From contig JAKSOF010000012.1 of the NCBI GenBank assembly GCA_024405735.1, positions 1 through 64,000 of the forward strand: a stretch of DNA of 64,000 nucleotides. Reading direction: 5' to 3'. The notes beneath the pieces are model-generated. The model saw only the letters and a program-made list of their open reading frames with translations. It had not been told where the DNA came from and ran no database searches. The position numbers were made by a program, and so were the translations under genes. The DNA is from Victivallaceae bacterium (GTDB lineage Bacteria; Verrucomicrobiota; Lentisphaeria; Victivallales; Victivallaceae). Every line of letters starts with the position of its first letter. Within the stretch, counting starts at the first letter, position 1. Below are positions 1 to 9,200 of the stretch, one piece after another.

Positions 1-1
1 A

Positions 2-511
2 GCCGAGTTGAAAAAACAAGCCGCCGAGCAGGAGGCGGCGCGCCTTCGCCGGGAAGCCGAAGAAAAACGCCGCCGAGAGGAAGAGGAAAAACTCCGGGCG
101 CAACAACAGCGTGAGGCTCGCAAGCGGGCGGCGGAGCGAGCGGAAAAGAACCGCAAGAACGAAACCCGTTTGCGGCAGGCGAACGATCTTTTGAAGACGC
201 TGCAAGGGCAACTCAAAATCAAAAAAGACGATTTGGAAAGAGCTTTGAAACGCGAAGAAAATTCGGATAAGATCTGTCAGCGGAAACTGGCAAAAAAATC
301 GGGAATGCATAAAAAGGAGCCTTGTACCTGTCGCGACAATCCTACCTGGGAACTTTACCGGGCAACGCGTGCGTCATGTTGCAAGGCCTATATCGCGGCA
401 GTGCTTCAGCGGCAGAAACTTGAGGCGGAAATCAGTGAGCTTGAAGAAAAGATCGGCACGACCGAAAGTCTGATCCAAAGTATAAAAAGAGAAATGTCAG
501 AAGAGAATTAA
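2..511 (+). CDS. Coiled-coil protein of unknown function, 5' end outside the window
   Basis: The frame is open to the first bases of the window, so this is the C-terminal 169 residues of a longer protein; a TTG at position 8 is only an internal leucine codon. The first ~80 residues are almost entirely Glu, Arg, Lys, Ala and Gln in long runs, typical of a charged coiled coil. A middle part carries clustered cysteines (KIC, EPCTC, ASCC), followed by another helical heptad-like stretch (QKLEAEISELEEKIG). No family is recognised. It lies 19 bp before a small exported protein and probably shares its operon. The cysteines could bind metal or form disulfides, but nothing here proves it. Confidence 0.7.
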   Translation, partial: AELKKQAAEQEAARLRREAEEKRRREEEEKLRAQQQREARKRAAERAEKNRKNETRLRQANDLLKTLQGQLKIKKDDLERALKREENSDKICQRKLAKKSGMHKKEPCTCRDNPTWELYRATRASCCKAYIAAVLQRQKLEAEISELEEKIGTTESLIQSIKREMSEEN

Positions 512-530
512 CCCCATCAAAGGAGGAAAA

Positions 531-1043
531 ATGAAACGGCTTTTTTTACTGTGTATGCTGTTGGTTTTCGGAATGAGCGCCGCTATCCCTTTTACGGCGG
601 ATGCCGCCAGAGCGCAATCTGCGACGAAAAAAGAGAGTAAAAAGAAAAAGGGGAAGGAGGACGCGCCAAAAGCCTATTGTATAAAGTTGAAGCGTCTTGA
701 AAAAAGCGGAAGCCGGCAAAAAGGACAGACTTATTCCGGCAGGATCGATGTTTCGTCACTCCCGCAGGGGAAATACTGCATCTGGCTCTGCAATGATGCA
801 AAAAAAGCCGTGACTGTCGATCTGCAGATCAATTCCGGGGATTGGAAAGAAATGTCATTTAACGACGATGTTTTTTACCATCGTGCCGCTGATGTCGAAA
901 TCCCCGGCAAAGGATTTCAGATCAACCTGCGAACAAGGGGAGGCTCGCGTGTAAAACTTCGTCCGATTGTCATAACTCCGACGCAAACGGCCCCTGAAGT
1001 GAAAGAAGTCAAAAATTTTCCGGAATTAAAAATAATCAAATAA
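531..1043 (+). CDS. Small exported protein of unknown function
   Basis: 170 residues. A perfect AGGAGG lies at 521-526, just before the ATG. Residues 1 to about 28 form a signal peptide (MKRLFLLCMLLVFGMSAA, ending near DAARA), followed by a lysine-rich segment (KKESKKKKGKEDAPK). The remainder has alternating polar and hydrophobic residues and looks like a single beta-sandwich domain (ISSLPQGKYCIWLCN-like pattern, then GFQINLRTRGGSRVKLRPI). No known family is recognised. The product is probably periplasmic or surface-located. It is the last gene before an intrinsic terminator and likely co-transcribed with the coiled-coil gene upstream. Confidence 0.75.
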   Translation: MKRLFLLCMLLVFGMSAAIPFTADAARAQSATKKESKKKKGKEDAPKAYCIKLKRLEKSGSRQKGQTYSGRIDVSSLPQGKYCIWLCNDAKKAVTVDLQINSGDWKEMSFNDDVFYHRAADVEIPGKGFQINLRTRGGSRVKLRPIVITPTQTAPEVKEVKNFPELKIIK

Positions 1044-1072
1044 CGTGCGTGGAGCGGGCATTGATCTTGCAG

Positions 1073-1103
1073 CGCTTCCCCGGCGGAGGGAAGCGTTTTT
1101 TTT
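1073..1103 (+). terminator. Intrinsic terminator after the exported-protein gene
   Basis: CGCTTCCC (1073-1080) pairs with GGGAAGCG (1088-1095) around a 7-base loop and is followed directly by eight T residues (1096-1103). It sits 30 bp after the stop codon of the plus-strand gene ending at 1043. Confidence 0.88.
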
Positions 1104-1108
1104 GTGAT

Positions 1109-1137
1109 TATGAAACCGCGAATGCACGCGAATTCAC
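1109..1137 (+). repeat. 29-bp dispersed repeat, copy 1
   Basis: This stretch is identical over 29 bases to 24740-24768. It contains the short unit CGCGAAT spaced about 10 bases apart. Both copies are intergenic. It is read as a non-coding dispersed element; an ORF running through it is not considered real. Confidence 0.8.
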
Positions 1138-1433
1138 ACGAATGGTTTTTATATATGAGCCTCGCCCATCGGGGAGTCGGGCGGACGGCTTGTCACGGCG
1201 TAGCCCGCAGGGCGAAGACGGAAGCGGTAAAGCGAAGTATTAGCCCGCGTGGGACGCATTTCTTTTTGCAGTAACAAACATAGACGACCGCGGAGATTTG
1301 CGGTGACATTCGTTGAGAGCGCGGATAAACGCTTTGTCCGCAAATATCCGCGGCAGGTACAAAGTCCCGCCCCTGGCGGGTTGAGAGAGTCACGAGAGGC
1401 GAAACAAGCCTCTCGTGCTCCCGTCACGTATAA
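1138..1433. other. Non-coding gap with hairpins and a dispersed palindrome
   Basis: No convincing gene is seen between the terminator at 1073-1103 and the minus-strand terminator at 1434-1470. The stretch holds one CGTAGC..GCGAAG-type element (1199-1217; related to 38686-38701 and, inverted, 60748-60763) and a perfect 10-bp hairpin, CACGAGAGGC / GCCTCTCGTG (1391-1417, 7-base loop), without a T run. Short ORFs on both strands have no ribosome site and look accidental. Confidence 0.5.
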
Positions 1434-1470
1434 AACAACGGGCTGTCGCATCAAGCAACAGCCCGTTGTT
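1434..1470 (-). terminator. Terminator of the galE/glycosidase-like unit
   Basis: AACAACGGGCTGT pairs perfectly with ACAGCCCGTTGTT (13 bp, 11-base loop). It lies 10 bp after the stop codon of the minus-strand gene ending at 1481. On the minus strand it runs into GTTGTTTTA, a modest U-rich tail. Confidence 0.8.
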
Positions 1471-1480
1471 GGAAAAAACT

Positions 1481-3547
1481 TCATTTCACGCGTAAAATCA
1501 GCGTGTCGTAGCAGGGGAGTTTTTTCTCGATGGTGTAGCCTTTGCCGTTGAAAGCGTATTTCAGGGGTTTGTAGATGCCGTCGCCGTCGAGGAATTCGAC
1601 GGAACGCACTTTTTTGTGCGTCCGCAAGTCGATGTTTTGCAATTCGTCGAAGCCGAGATTGACCAAGGCAAGCAGATAGCCGCCGTTGTCGAGTTTGCCG
1701 CAACGGAAATAGACGGGTTGCTCCTCTCCGGCGAAGAAGGGGATCAACTGCGGATCAAGCCGCCGGAAAAGTTCAAGGAGAAACATTTTGATTTCCGGAG
1801 CGCGGTCGTTGTAGGGATTGCGGCCGACGGCGACGGAACGGGTGATGACGGTGCCTCCGGCGGGGTTGTGATACAGAATCGTGCCGGGGGCGACAAAGGT
1901 GCTTTTGCCGGTCGCCTTGTCAACGAGGGCAAGTTCCCCGAGCATCAGCGCCTTGGGATCGACGGCGGTGAGTTTTGGGTGCGTGCCGTTATTCTGGTGG
2001 CGCATCCGGTACCCGGGGTCGATGCACATTTTTTCCCCGCTTGAGCGGTAGAATTCGCGTTTAGGCGTACAGCCGAGATACTCCGCCATGCCGCGGTCGG
2101 CGATGTTGAGCGCGGCATAGCCGTCGACGATCGCTTTGCCGCTTAAAATCGTCTTGAGTTCGGCATCGGTGAGGCATTCGGCGACGGTGCCGTCGAGCAT
2201 ATAGACGTTGTTGCCGCCGACGTATTCGTAATGCGCGGGGATGCCGTAGCGGTTGAGCAGACAGATCTGCCAATCCTGCAACGAGGCGAAACTGCGGAGC
2301 GCGCGCGCCGGATTGAAATCCTTGGTCACGTCGACGAGCGGCGTCACGGGGCCGAGCCACTGGACGTGGGGCATTTCGGCGAGCAAAGCATCGTAGAAAT
2401 CGCGATGCTCTTTCAAAATTTTTTCGTAAGCGGAAGTCGAAGCTTTGACGTCCTTATTCATCAGATTGGTGATCCAGAGCTTGCCGCCGGAAGCGCCGTT
2501 GAGGATGGCTCCGGTGATGTGGCTGTGCATACTGACCGCGCTTTTGGCGTAGCGGCTGTGGGGGCAGGTGTCGGATTCGTCGAGGATGTAGTCGATTTTG
2601 CCCGCCGCGCGCGACTTGAAAGCGCAGTGGTACATCACCTGATTGAATTCCTGCGTGGTTCCTTCAAGGTAATTGCCGTCGTTGATGCGCAAAAAGGATT
2701 CGTTTTTACCCGCCAGGATGCGGGCGATGTCGCCGGCGAGGAGATATTCGCCGCCGCCGGAGCAGTAGCCGCACTTGATCGAGGGATCGACCGAGTCGAT
2801 CGCGTCGCGCACAAGTTTCGCATAGCCGAGGAGCGTGGCGCGCCGCTCCGCTTCAAAAATTTTCACGCAGGGATCGTTGGATGGAGCTTTCTCCAAATAG
2901 GCGATCAATTCCTTTGCCGAAGCGAACTTTTTGGGCATCTTTGCATTGTAGATTTTCATATGCGAGTCGCAGAAACATTCGACGCCGTTGGGACCGTTGT
3001 TGATGGTGCGCATATCGTCGTCCATCAGGAAAAAGGCGGGGCGCTGTTTCGCGAGCAACACCATCGCGTCAAAGGTGTATTTGCGGAATTTCGGGTCGAG
3101 CATACAGTGACGGTAAACGGTTTTGCCTTTTTGATTGATCGCATATTCCATCGGATTTTCGCTCGTCGCCGCGCCCGCCCAGCCGTGACCGACGAGACTT
3201 TGGACGAGGATGCCGACCTGAACTTTTGAATCTTTCAATCCTTCGCTCAATCTGCCGAAAGTTTCCGCATAACGCTCAACGACTTTGATCGGCTCCTTGC
3301 CGGTCGGCATGATCGACATCGAGTAGGCGTTTTTGGTGATGCCGGTATCCCGGGCGGCGCGCTTGGCTTCCGCGATCATATAGGGGACCTGATCGGGATT
3401 GAAGTAAACGATGCTGATGAAATTCATCTTTTTCGCATCGGGGTAGGCGAGGAGCGGCGAATTTGCCGCCGCCGGCGCCGCATAGCGGCAACAGCCGCCT
3501 AAAAGGGCAAAAGCGGCAAGAGTAGTGCAATGGAAAAGTTTTTTCAT
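1481..3547 (-). CDS. Putative glycosidase-like lipoprotein (TIM-barrel type, family unassigned)
   Basis: 688 residues with a lipoprotein signal (MKKLFHCTTLAAFALLGGC, Cys about residue 19). It is a paralogue of the protein at 9527-11521. Both share GILVQS near residue 110, an acidic DDDxR motif (about residue 174 here), then ECFCxxH, and near the C-terminus a segment reading LALVNLGFDEL followed by CYDTLILRVK. The acidic motif followed by a Cys-x-Cys-x-x-His/Cys cluster resembles the arrangement in the GHL6-type protein at 34058-36106, so a TIM-barrel glycosidase with C-terminal beta domains is inferred. Substrate is unknown. The gene lies 51 bp downstream of galE with its own AGGAAAG ribosome site, probably in one transcript. 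Confidence 0.6.
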   Translation of the reverse strand: MKKLFHCTTLAAFALLGGCCRYAAPAAANSPLLAYPDAKKMNFISIVYFNPDQVPYMIAEAKRAARDTGITKNAYSMSIMPTGKEPIKVVERYAETFGRLSEGLKDSKVQVGILVQSLVGHGWAGAATSENPMEYAINQKGKTVYRHCMLDPKFRKYTFDAMVLLAKQRPAFFLMDDDMRTINNGPNGVECFCDSHMKIYNAKMPKKFASAKELIAYLEKAPSNDPCVKIFEAERRATLLGYAKLVRDAIDSVDPSIKCGYCSGGGEYLLAGDIARILAGKNESFLRINDGNYLEGTTQEFNQVMYHCAFKSRAAGKIDYILDESDTCPHSRYAKSAVSMHSHITGAILNGASGGKLWITNLMNKDVKASTSAYEKILKEHRDFYDALLAEMPHVQWLGPVTPLVDVTKDFNPARALRSFASLQDWQICLLNRYGIPAHYEYVGGNNVYMLDGTVAECLTDAELKTILSGKAIVDGYAALNIADRGMAEYLGCTPKREFYRSSGEKMCIDPGYRMRHQNNGTHPKLTAVDPKALMLGELALVDKATGKSTFVAPGTILYHNPAGGTVITRSVAVGRNPYNDRAPEIKMFLLELFRRLDPQLIPFFAGEEQPVYFRCGKLDNGGYLLALVNLGFDELQNIDLRTHKKVRSVEFLDGDGIYKPLKYAFNGKGYTIEKKLPCYDTLILRVK

Positions 3548-3598
3548 CGTGTCTTTCCTTGTCGTTTGTGGGTAAAAATCAATCGCGGAAACGTTTGG

Positions 3599-4597
3599 TC
3601 AGCAGTTCTGTTGCCAGCGCCACGCATCGCGGCACATATCGACGAGATTCTTTTCCGCTTTCCAGCCGAGGAGCTTTGCCGCCTTGGAGGGATCGGAGTA
3701 GCACGTCGCGATGTCGCCGGGGCGACGGGGGGAAATTTCGTATTTCACCTTGATTTGATTGGCTTTTTCAAACGCCTTGACGACGTCGAGAACGCTGTAA
3801 CCGATTCCCGTACCGAGATTGAAAACTTCGGCTCCGGTGTTTTGGCAGGCGTACTTGTAGGCGGCGACGTGCCCCTTGGCGAGGTCGACGACGTGGATGT
3901 AATCGCGCACTCCGGTGCCGTCGGGCGTCGGATAATCGTCGCCGTAGATGCTCAAATGGTCGCGGATGCCGATCGCCGTCTGGGTGATGTAGGGCAAAAG
4001 ATTATTGGGGATGCCGTTAGGACGTTCGCCGATGAGGCCGCTTTCGTGGGCGCCGATCGGGTTGAAGTAACGCAAAAGCACGATCGACATCTCGGGACAG
4101 GCCTTGGCGACGCCCTGAAGGATCTGTTCGATCATGTATTTTGTCCAGCCGTAGGGGTTGGTGCAGTTCCCGGTCGGAGCGTCTTCCCTGAAAGGCGCCG
4201 GGCTGTTGTCGCCGTAGACGGTGGCGGAACTGCTGAAAATCAGTTTTTTGCAGTTGTGCGCGCGCACCACTTCAAGCAAAGTGAGCGTCGTGTCGAGGTT
4301 GTTGCGATAGTATTCGATCGGCTTGGCGACCGATTCGCCGACCGCTTTGAATCCGGCGAAATGGATGACGCCGTCGATCGGAAATTCCGTGAAAACGGCG
4401 TCGAGCGCCGCCTTGTCGGCGACGTCCAGCTTGCGGAATTCCGGACGGATGCCGGTGATCTTTTCGATCTTGTCGATGATGACTTCCGAACTGTTGGAGA
4501 GATCGTCGACGATGACGACCTTTTCTTTGGCGTTGATGAGTTCAACCGCCGTGTGGGAACCGATAAAACCGCTGCCGCCCGTCAAAAGAATAGCCAT
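3599..4597 (-). CDS. galE: UDP-glucose 4-epimerase
   Basis: 332 residues, close to the usual ~338. It interconverts UDP-glucose and UDP-galactose in the cytoplasm. The N-terminus has the NAD-binding GGSGFIGSH (residues 7-15). The SDR catalytic set is present: SSSATVYG and the YGWTK (YxxxK) motif near residues 148-152. C-terminal substrate residues follow the family pattern (DYIHVVDLAKGH). The start was placed at the ATG at 4597, preceded by AAGGAAGGGG; an upstream in-frame extension lacks a ribosome site. Close to a GH36 alpha-galactosidase locus and glycosidase-like genes, it likely feeds galactose into glycolysis as well as surface glycan synthesis. Confidence 0.95.
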   Translation of the reverse strand: MAILLTGGSGFIGSHTAVELINAKEKVVIVDDLSNSSEVIIDKIEKITGIRPEFRKLDVADKAALDAVFTEFPIDGVIHFAGFKAVGESVAKPIEYYRNNLDTTLTLLEVVRAHNCKKLIFSSSATVYGDNSPAPFREDAPTGNCTNPYGWTKYMIEQILQGVAKACPEMSIVLLRYFNPIGAHESGLIGERPNGIPNNLLPYITQTAIGIRDHLSIYGDDYPTPDGTGVRDYIHVVDLAKGHVAAYKYACQNTGAEVFNLGTGIGYSVLDVVKAFEKANQIKVKYEISPRRPGDIATCYSDPSKAAKLLGWKAEKNLVDMCRDAWRWQQNC

Positions 4598-4639
4598 GAT
4601 AAACCCCTTCCTTGGTTTTGATTGAAAAGACGTATGCCT

Positions 4640-4669
4640 ATAATATAATGGTAAAACCGTCTTTTTCAA
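4640..4669 (-). promoter_or_regulatory. Promoter of galE
   Basis: On the minus strand TTGAAA (4664-4669) lies 16 bp from TATATT (4642-4647) or 18 bp from TATTAT (4640-4645). It is divergent from the promoter at 4694-4722. Confidence 0.7.
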
Positions 4670-4693
4670 GTCGGCGGCGGAGATCATCCGCGC

Positions 4694-4722
4694 TTGAAAA
4701 AAAGCCGGAGAGGGGATATAAT
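4694..4722 (+). promoter_or_regulatory. Promoter of the alpha/beta-hydrolase gene
   Basis: TTGAAA (4694-4699), 17 bp spacer, TATAAT (4717-4722): a near-consensus housekeeping promoter 31 bp before the start codon at 4754. Confidence 0.85.
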
Positions 4723-4753
4723 ATACCGTTCATCAAACCGAAGGAGGTAAAAT

Positions 4754-5569
4754 ATGAAAAAATCGGGATTTCTGGCGATGGCGCTCTCGTTGCTCGCGGG
4801 AGGGTGCTGTACCAGCCAAATCAAATTGGAAAAACTGCCCGACCAACAGAAAGTCGTATTGTGGCACGGCTACAAACGGCACGATTTCGTTTTTGAGGGA
4901 CATAAGGCATTCATCGTCGAACCGGAATGTCCCGCGGGGGACGGACGCTGGAGCTGGTGCGCCATCTGGCCCGAGGCTTTCGTCGAACGCGTCGGGATCA
5001 CCGGACTGCTGAAAAACGGTTACTACCACGCGCATATCGACGTCCTGCCCACGGCGGCAAGTCCCGCCGGAGTCGCGGTGATGAAACGTTTCCACGATTA
5101 CCTTGTTTCGCTCGGACTTACGCAAAAAGTCAATCTGATCGGGATGAGCTGGGGCGGATTTTTTTCGCTCCGTTATGCGGAAACCTATCCCGGCGACGTC
5201 GCGGCGATCTACCTCGACGCGCCCGTCTGCAATGCCGCCGACCCCGATGCTTTCGCCCAGAAAAGCCGCTGTGTGACGATGCGCCGGGAGTTTCAGTTGA
5301 CACAGGAAGAGTTTGAAACTTCCTTGCTCAATCCCGTCAACAATCTGGCGCCGATCGCCGAAGCGAAAATCCCCGTGCTTGCGCTGACGGGCGAAGATGA
5401 TCTTGCCGTGCGCGTTTCCAGTAATATCAACCTCGTCGTCGAACGGCTGAATTCGCTTGATTATCCGATCGAAGTCATCCGCCGTCCGATGTGGGGGCAT
5501 CATCCGCACGGGATGGACGATGCGGCGAAAATCGTGAAATTCCACCAGGACGCAAGAGAGCAGAGATAA
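4754..5569 (+). CDS. Alpha/beta-hydrolase lipoprotein
   Basis: 271 residues. AAGGAGG precedes the ATG. The N-terminus (MKKSGFLAMALSLLAGGC) looks like a lipoprotein signal with Cys about residue 18. The body is an alpha/beta hydrolase: nucleophile elbow GMSWGG, an acid in LALTGEDD, and a C-terminal His in MWGHHPHG. The family comprises esterases, lipases and peptidases, and the substrate cannot be told from the sequence. It stands alone with its own strong promoter and faces the convergent gene ending at 5578, only 8 bp away. Confidence 0.8.
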   Translation: MKKSGFLAMALSLLAGGCCTSQIKLEKLPDQQKVVLWHGYKRHDFVFEGHKAFIVEPECPAGDGRWSWCAIWPEAFVERVGITGLLKNGYYHAHIDVLPTAASPAGVAVMKRFHDYLVSLGLTQKVNLIGMSWGGFFSLRYAETYPGDVAAIYLDAPVCNAADPDAFAQKSRCVTMRREFQLTQEEFETSLLNPVNNLAPIAEAKIPVLALTGEDDLAVRVSSNINLVVERLNSLDYPIEVIRRPMWGHHPHGMDDAAKIVKFHQDAREQR

Positions 5570-5577
5570 GTTTAAAC

Positions 5578-6132
5578 TTATAACTCTGTTTTCTTCGTCG
5601 GAAAGTTGATCAGCGGCAACAGCGGGATCGCCGCGTCGGGATTGTAATTGAACACCCCGATCTGAAATCCCTGACCGACGTTGACCAAGCCGATCTGAAG
5701 TCCCGTCGCCCCCTCTTTCAATTCCGGCTTGCGGGCGTCGCCGTAGGATTCGATGTTGACCACGCTGATCTGGACTCCGTAGTTGCGTCCGGTAAAGGCG
5801 GTGACGGCGGAAATATCCAAACCGTAATTTTTGTTGATCAGCGAAACCGCTTCAACGACAAGACCGCAGTTTTCATCCTGACCGCTCGTCAAGCCGAAGG
5901 TCAAAACCGTGTTTTTCTGCTCCATCGCGAAAACCGACAGCGCCAAGCCGTAAATATCGGCATCGCCGGAAACAAGTTGCGTGTATTCCCCCGGAAAAAG
6001 CGAAAACTGAAACGGCGACCATTTCGCCTGGATCACACCGTTTTTCTGTCGCAATTTCACCGGAGTTGTCGAATCCGCCCCGACCGTGAAAACCGCCGCG
6101 CAAAGCGCCAATACCAAAAAAAGTTTTTTCAT
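5578..6132 (-). CDS. Exported protein with GLQIG-type surface repeats
   Basis: 184 residues from the ATG at 6132, which has a GAGG upstream; an earlier in-frame ATG adds five residues. Residues 1-22 form a signal peptide (MKKLFLVLALCAAVFTVGA). The second half has repeated short units around Gly-x-Gln-Ile-Gly/Ser and Asn: NYGVQISVVN, GLQIGLVNVG, GFQIGVFNY. These match the LA_2272-type surface repeat family known from Leptospira and gut bacteria, thought to form beta-solenoid or outer-membrane surface proteins. The function of the family is unknown. Its promoter is at 6166-6195. Confidence 0.7.
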   Translation of the reverse strand: MKKLFLVLALCAAVFTVGADSTTPVKLRQKNGVIQAKWSPFQFSLFPGEYTQLVSGDADIYGLALSVFAMEQKNTVLTFGLTSGQDENCGLVVEAVSLINKNYGLDISAVTAFTGRNYGVQISVVNIESYGDARKPELKEGATGLQIGLVNVGQGFQIGVFNYNPDAAIPLLPLINFPTKKTEL

Positions 6133-6165
6133 TGTCGTCATCCTCATTTAATTCATGAAATGTCT

Positions 6166-6195
6166 ATAACATACCACAAAATGCCGCGATTTCAA
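6166..6195 (-). promoter_or_regulatory. Promoter of the surface-repeat gene
   Basis: On the minus strand TTGAAA (6190-6195) is followed after 16-18 bp by TATGTT or TGTTAT (within 6166-6173). Confidence 0.55.
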
Positions 6196-6223
6196 TTTGT
6201 CCGTTGATTTTTTTGCGTCATAC

Positions 6224-6252
6224 TTGTAAATCGCCTCCGGTATCCCTATATT
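6224..6252 (+). promoter_or_regulatory. Promoter of the large glycosidase-like operon
   Basis: TTGTAA (6224-6229), 17 bp, TATATT (6247-6252), 43 bp before the ATG at 6296. Confidence 0.7.
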
Positions 6253-6295
6253 ATTATAGTATCATCACTGAAAACCATAACGGGGGAAAAAGAGA

Positions 6296-9200
6296 ATGAA
6301 AAAACTTCTTGCGTTTCTTTTTGCGTTGGGCGCGGTGTTGCCGGCGGCGGAGATCGAAATCGGCGCGGAGCGTTTTACCGAACTCAACGGCTGGACGGCG
6401 GAAACGGGACTGATTTGCAGCAATCAAAAAGGCGACACGGCAAAAGTGACTTTCGACGCCGCCGAAGCGGGGGATTACGTGATGTGGGTGCGTACCCGCA
6501 ATCACGGGGAAAACTGGCGCAAGACGGAAATTTTTCTCAACGGTAAAAGCATCGGGGAGTTCGGCGACGCTTACGGGTATCGTCAGAAATCTCCCGGTTG
6601 GGGATGGAGCCGGAGCCGCGTGAAACTTGTCGCGGGCAAAAACACTTTGAAACTCGTTGCGGCGGGCGGGAAATGCCGCCTTGCTCAAATTATTTTCACC
6701 ACCGACAAGGCGTATCGTCCGGAAACGCTGACGGTGACGAAAATGACCGTTCCCGCGGCGAAAAAAGGAAAATCCGGCAACGGTGCGATGGTACCGGACG
6801 GGATCCATTTGCCGATCGATATGGCGTTGGAGATCCCCCGCCGTCCGCAGGGACGCAAGGGCGGTCCCTCGCTTTTGATGCTCGGCGGCGGCCGTCCGTG
6901 GATGACCAACGGTCTGGCGAAAAAACTTTGCGCGGCGGGCGCGGATCTTTATCTCCTCAACGGATTTTATCTCGGCGGACTTTCGGGAGCGTCGATCAAA
7001 CAGACGCCGCAGCAGAGCGTCGAACCCAAGCCGCACGACTACATTTCGCACGAATTCAAGCAGTTGAAGCATTACAAGGCGATCTACATCAGCGCGATCT
7101 CCGAAATCAACCAGTCGAAACTCTTCACTCCGGAAAGAGTGCGGCAGTTGAAAGAATATGTGGAGCAGGGGGGCAACCTTGTGATGACGGTCAATACGCC
7201 GGAGGAACTTTTTGAACTCTGCCCCGTGATGCTGGGCGACAAGGATACCTGCGGCGAAGCGCTTTTCGCCACCCGTCCGGAGGGGGCGCGCTACACGCTT
7301 TTGCCGGAAAAGTGGGGGAGTTTCGATCCTTTCCGCGAATGCGGCGAAGTCAAAAAAGACGCCAAAGTTTTAAGTTATCTTGTCAACGCCAAAGGCGACA
7401 AGGTCGCTCCCTTTGCGGTCATCGGCAAATACGGCAAAGGCAATGTGCTCTTTTTCAACGACGACTACGACCGCCGGATGGGAACGACGCAGTTTTTCAA
7501 CTGGACTTACGCGCCGACTCTGGTCGCCGCGCTGATTTCGGAAGCGGGCGGTTTTGAACTTGATTTAGCCAAAACGCTCCCTGACACCCCGACGCCGATC
7601 CCGTCGAAAATCTGCGACCGCGCCGACGTTGAAATCACGCTTCCCGCGATGAAACTGGAAAAAGTTTCCGCCGACGTGACGATCGACGGCACGACCGCCG
7701 TTTTCAGCAACGGTTATAAAATCCAAGTCAACGACGATACGATCGACATCATCTATCCCGGACAGACGGAACCTTATCTCAAGGGGATGAAATTTCCTAA
7801 AATCGCCTATCCGGCGTCATCCGAAAAAGTGGATGATTTTGCGACTGCCGAGGCGACCAACGTCAAAACTCAAAACCGCATTTCGCGCGACAAACTCAAA
7901 GTTGCCGGAATGAAAGGCGGCAAAAGTCTCGTCATCACGCTTCAAGGTGAAAAAGGCACTTTGCTCGACTGGGAATTTGTTTCCGGCACGGCGGACATCG
8001 ACGGGCGGATCTTCAACGGCATCGGCGATCGGCTGATGATCCGCGAGATCGGCGAAAAATTGCTCAATCAGGTCGATTTCAACTATCAGATCGACGTGGA
8101 CAACGTGCGTTTCCGCCGCTTCGCCTGCTATGCCGGACCGCGCGGTTACGCCGAATACGATTTGAGCGGCAAAGTGCCCGTCAAGACCAACAGCTGGGGC
8201 TTTTTCGCCAACGGTCAGCCTTTCAGTTGGACGGAGGGCAAAAAAGGCGTTTTCGCCGAGTTCCTCGACGAAGTCTACCCGATCGACCTTGAATACTCGA
8301 TGAAAAAGGGCGACAAGGCGCTTTCGGCGCGCGTTTCCTATCAGTTCGGGCGCGTCAAAGTGCCGCAGACGACCGCTGTTTTCTGGCATATGGCGACCGA
8401 CGCGAAATACAATACGAGCAACGACTGGATCGCGATGTATCAGTTTCAGCGGCACAATCTGCGTCAAAAGGCGGGCTTCCCCGAGATCCCGGCGGCTCCG
8501 GTGGCGACTTACGCCAATACCTGTACCGACCGCGACCGGACGGCGTCGCTTCAGGCCGCCAGGGAATTCGGTTTTGAAACGATCTATCTCAATCTCTGCC
8601 CGAGCGCGATCGAGTCCTACGAAAGCCCGAAAGTGCTGGAACTTCTGCAACTCATCAAAAAGATGGGCTTCGGCGCCTATCCGTGGCATCCCTGCTGTCA
8701 TACGCCGGGCGATTCGCCGTCGGTGCACGCGCATCCCGAGTGGTACGTCCACGATGAAAACGGCAAGATTTCCGGCTACTTCGGCGGTCATTACCGCATC
8801 GCCGATATGTCCGACAAAGGTTTCCTCGCGTGGTATATGCCGATGCTCGACAAGATGATCGACGCGGGCGCCGTCACCTGCTGGTACGATATGGGCGGCG
8901 CGGCGAGCCGCACCTACAATTTCGCGGGGGAGCAAAGCCCCGTCGGCTTGTGGCCGCAACTTAAGATCTACAAGCACTGGTACGACCGCGGCGGTTTCGT
9001 CATCACCGAGGGGATGAATCCGCTCGTCAAGGACGGTTACCTCTTTTTCATCGACCGCTATACGCCGCCCTATTACGGACGCGAATTCGCCTTCGTCGGC
9101 GCGAATTGTTCGGGGACGGACTGGTGGTATATGGACTTTTTCCGCACGAGTATGTACGGCACGTTTTTCGATGTCGTCATCGACGCGTGGCCGAGCAAGT

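Noticed and set aside
1391-1417. Perfect 10-bp hairpin as a terminator
   Set aside because: No T run follows on either strand; kept only as a note in the gap.
1149-1703. A 184-codon minus-strand frame across the repeat-bearing gap
   Set aside because: It crosses the terminator and the 3' end of the glycosidase-like gene in another frame; Arg-rich and lacking a ribosome site.
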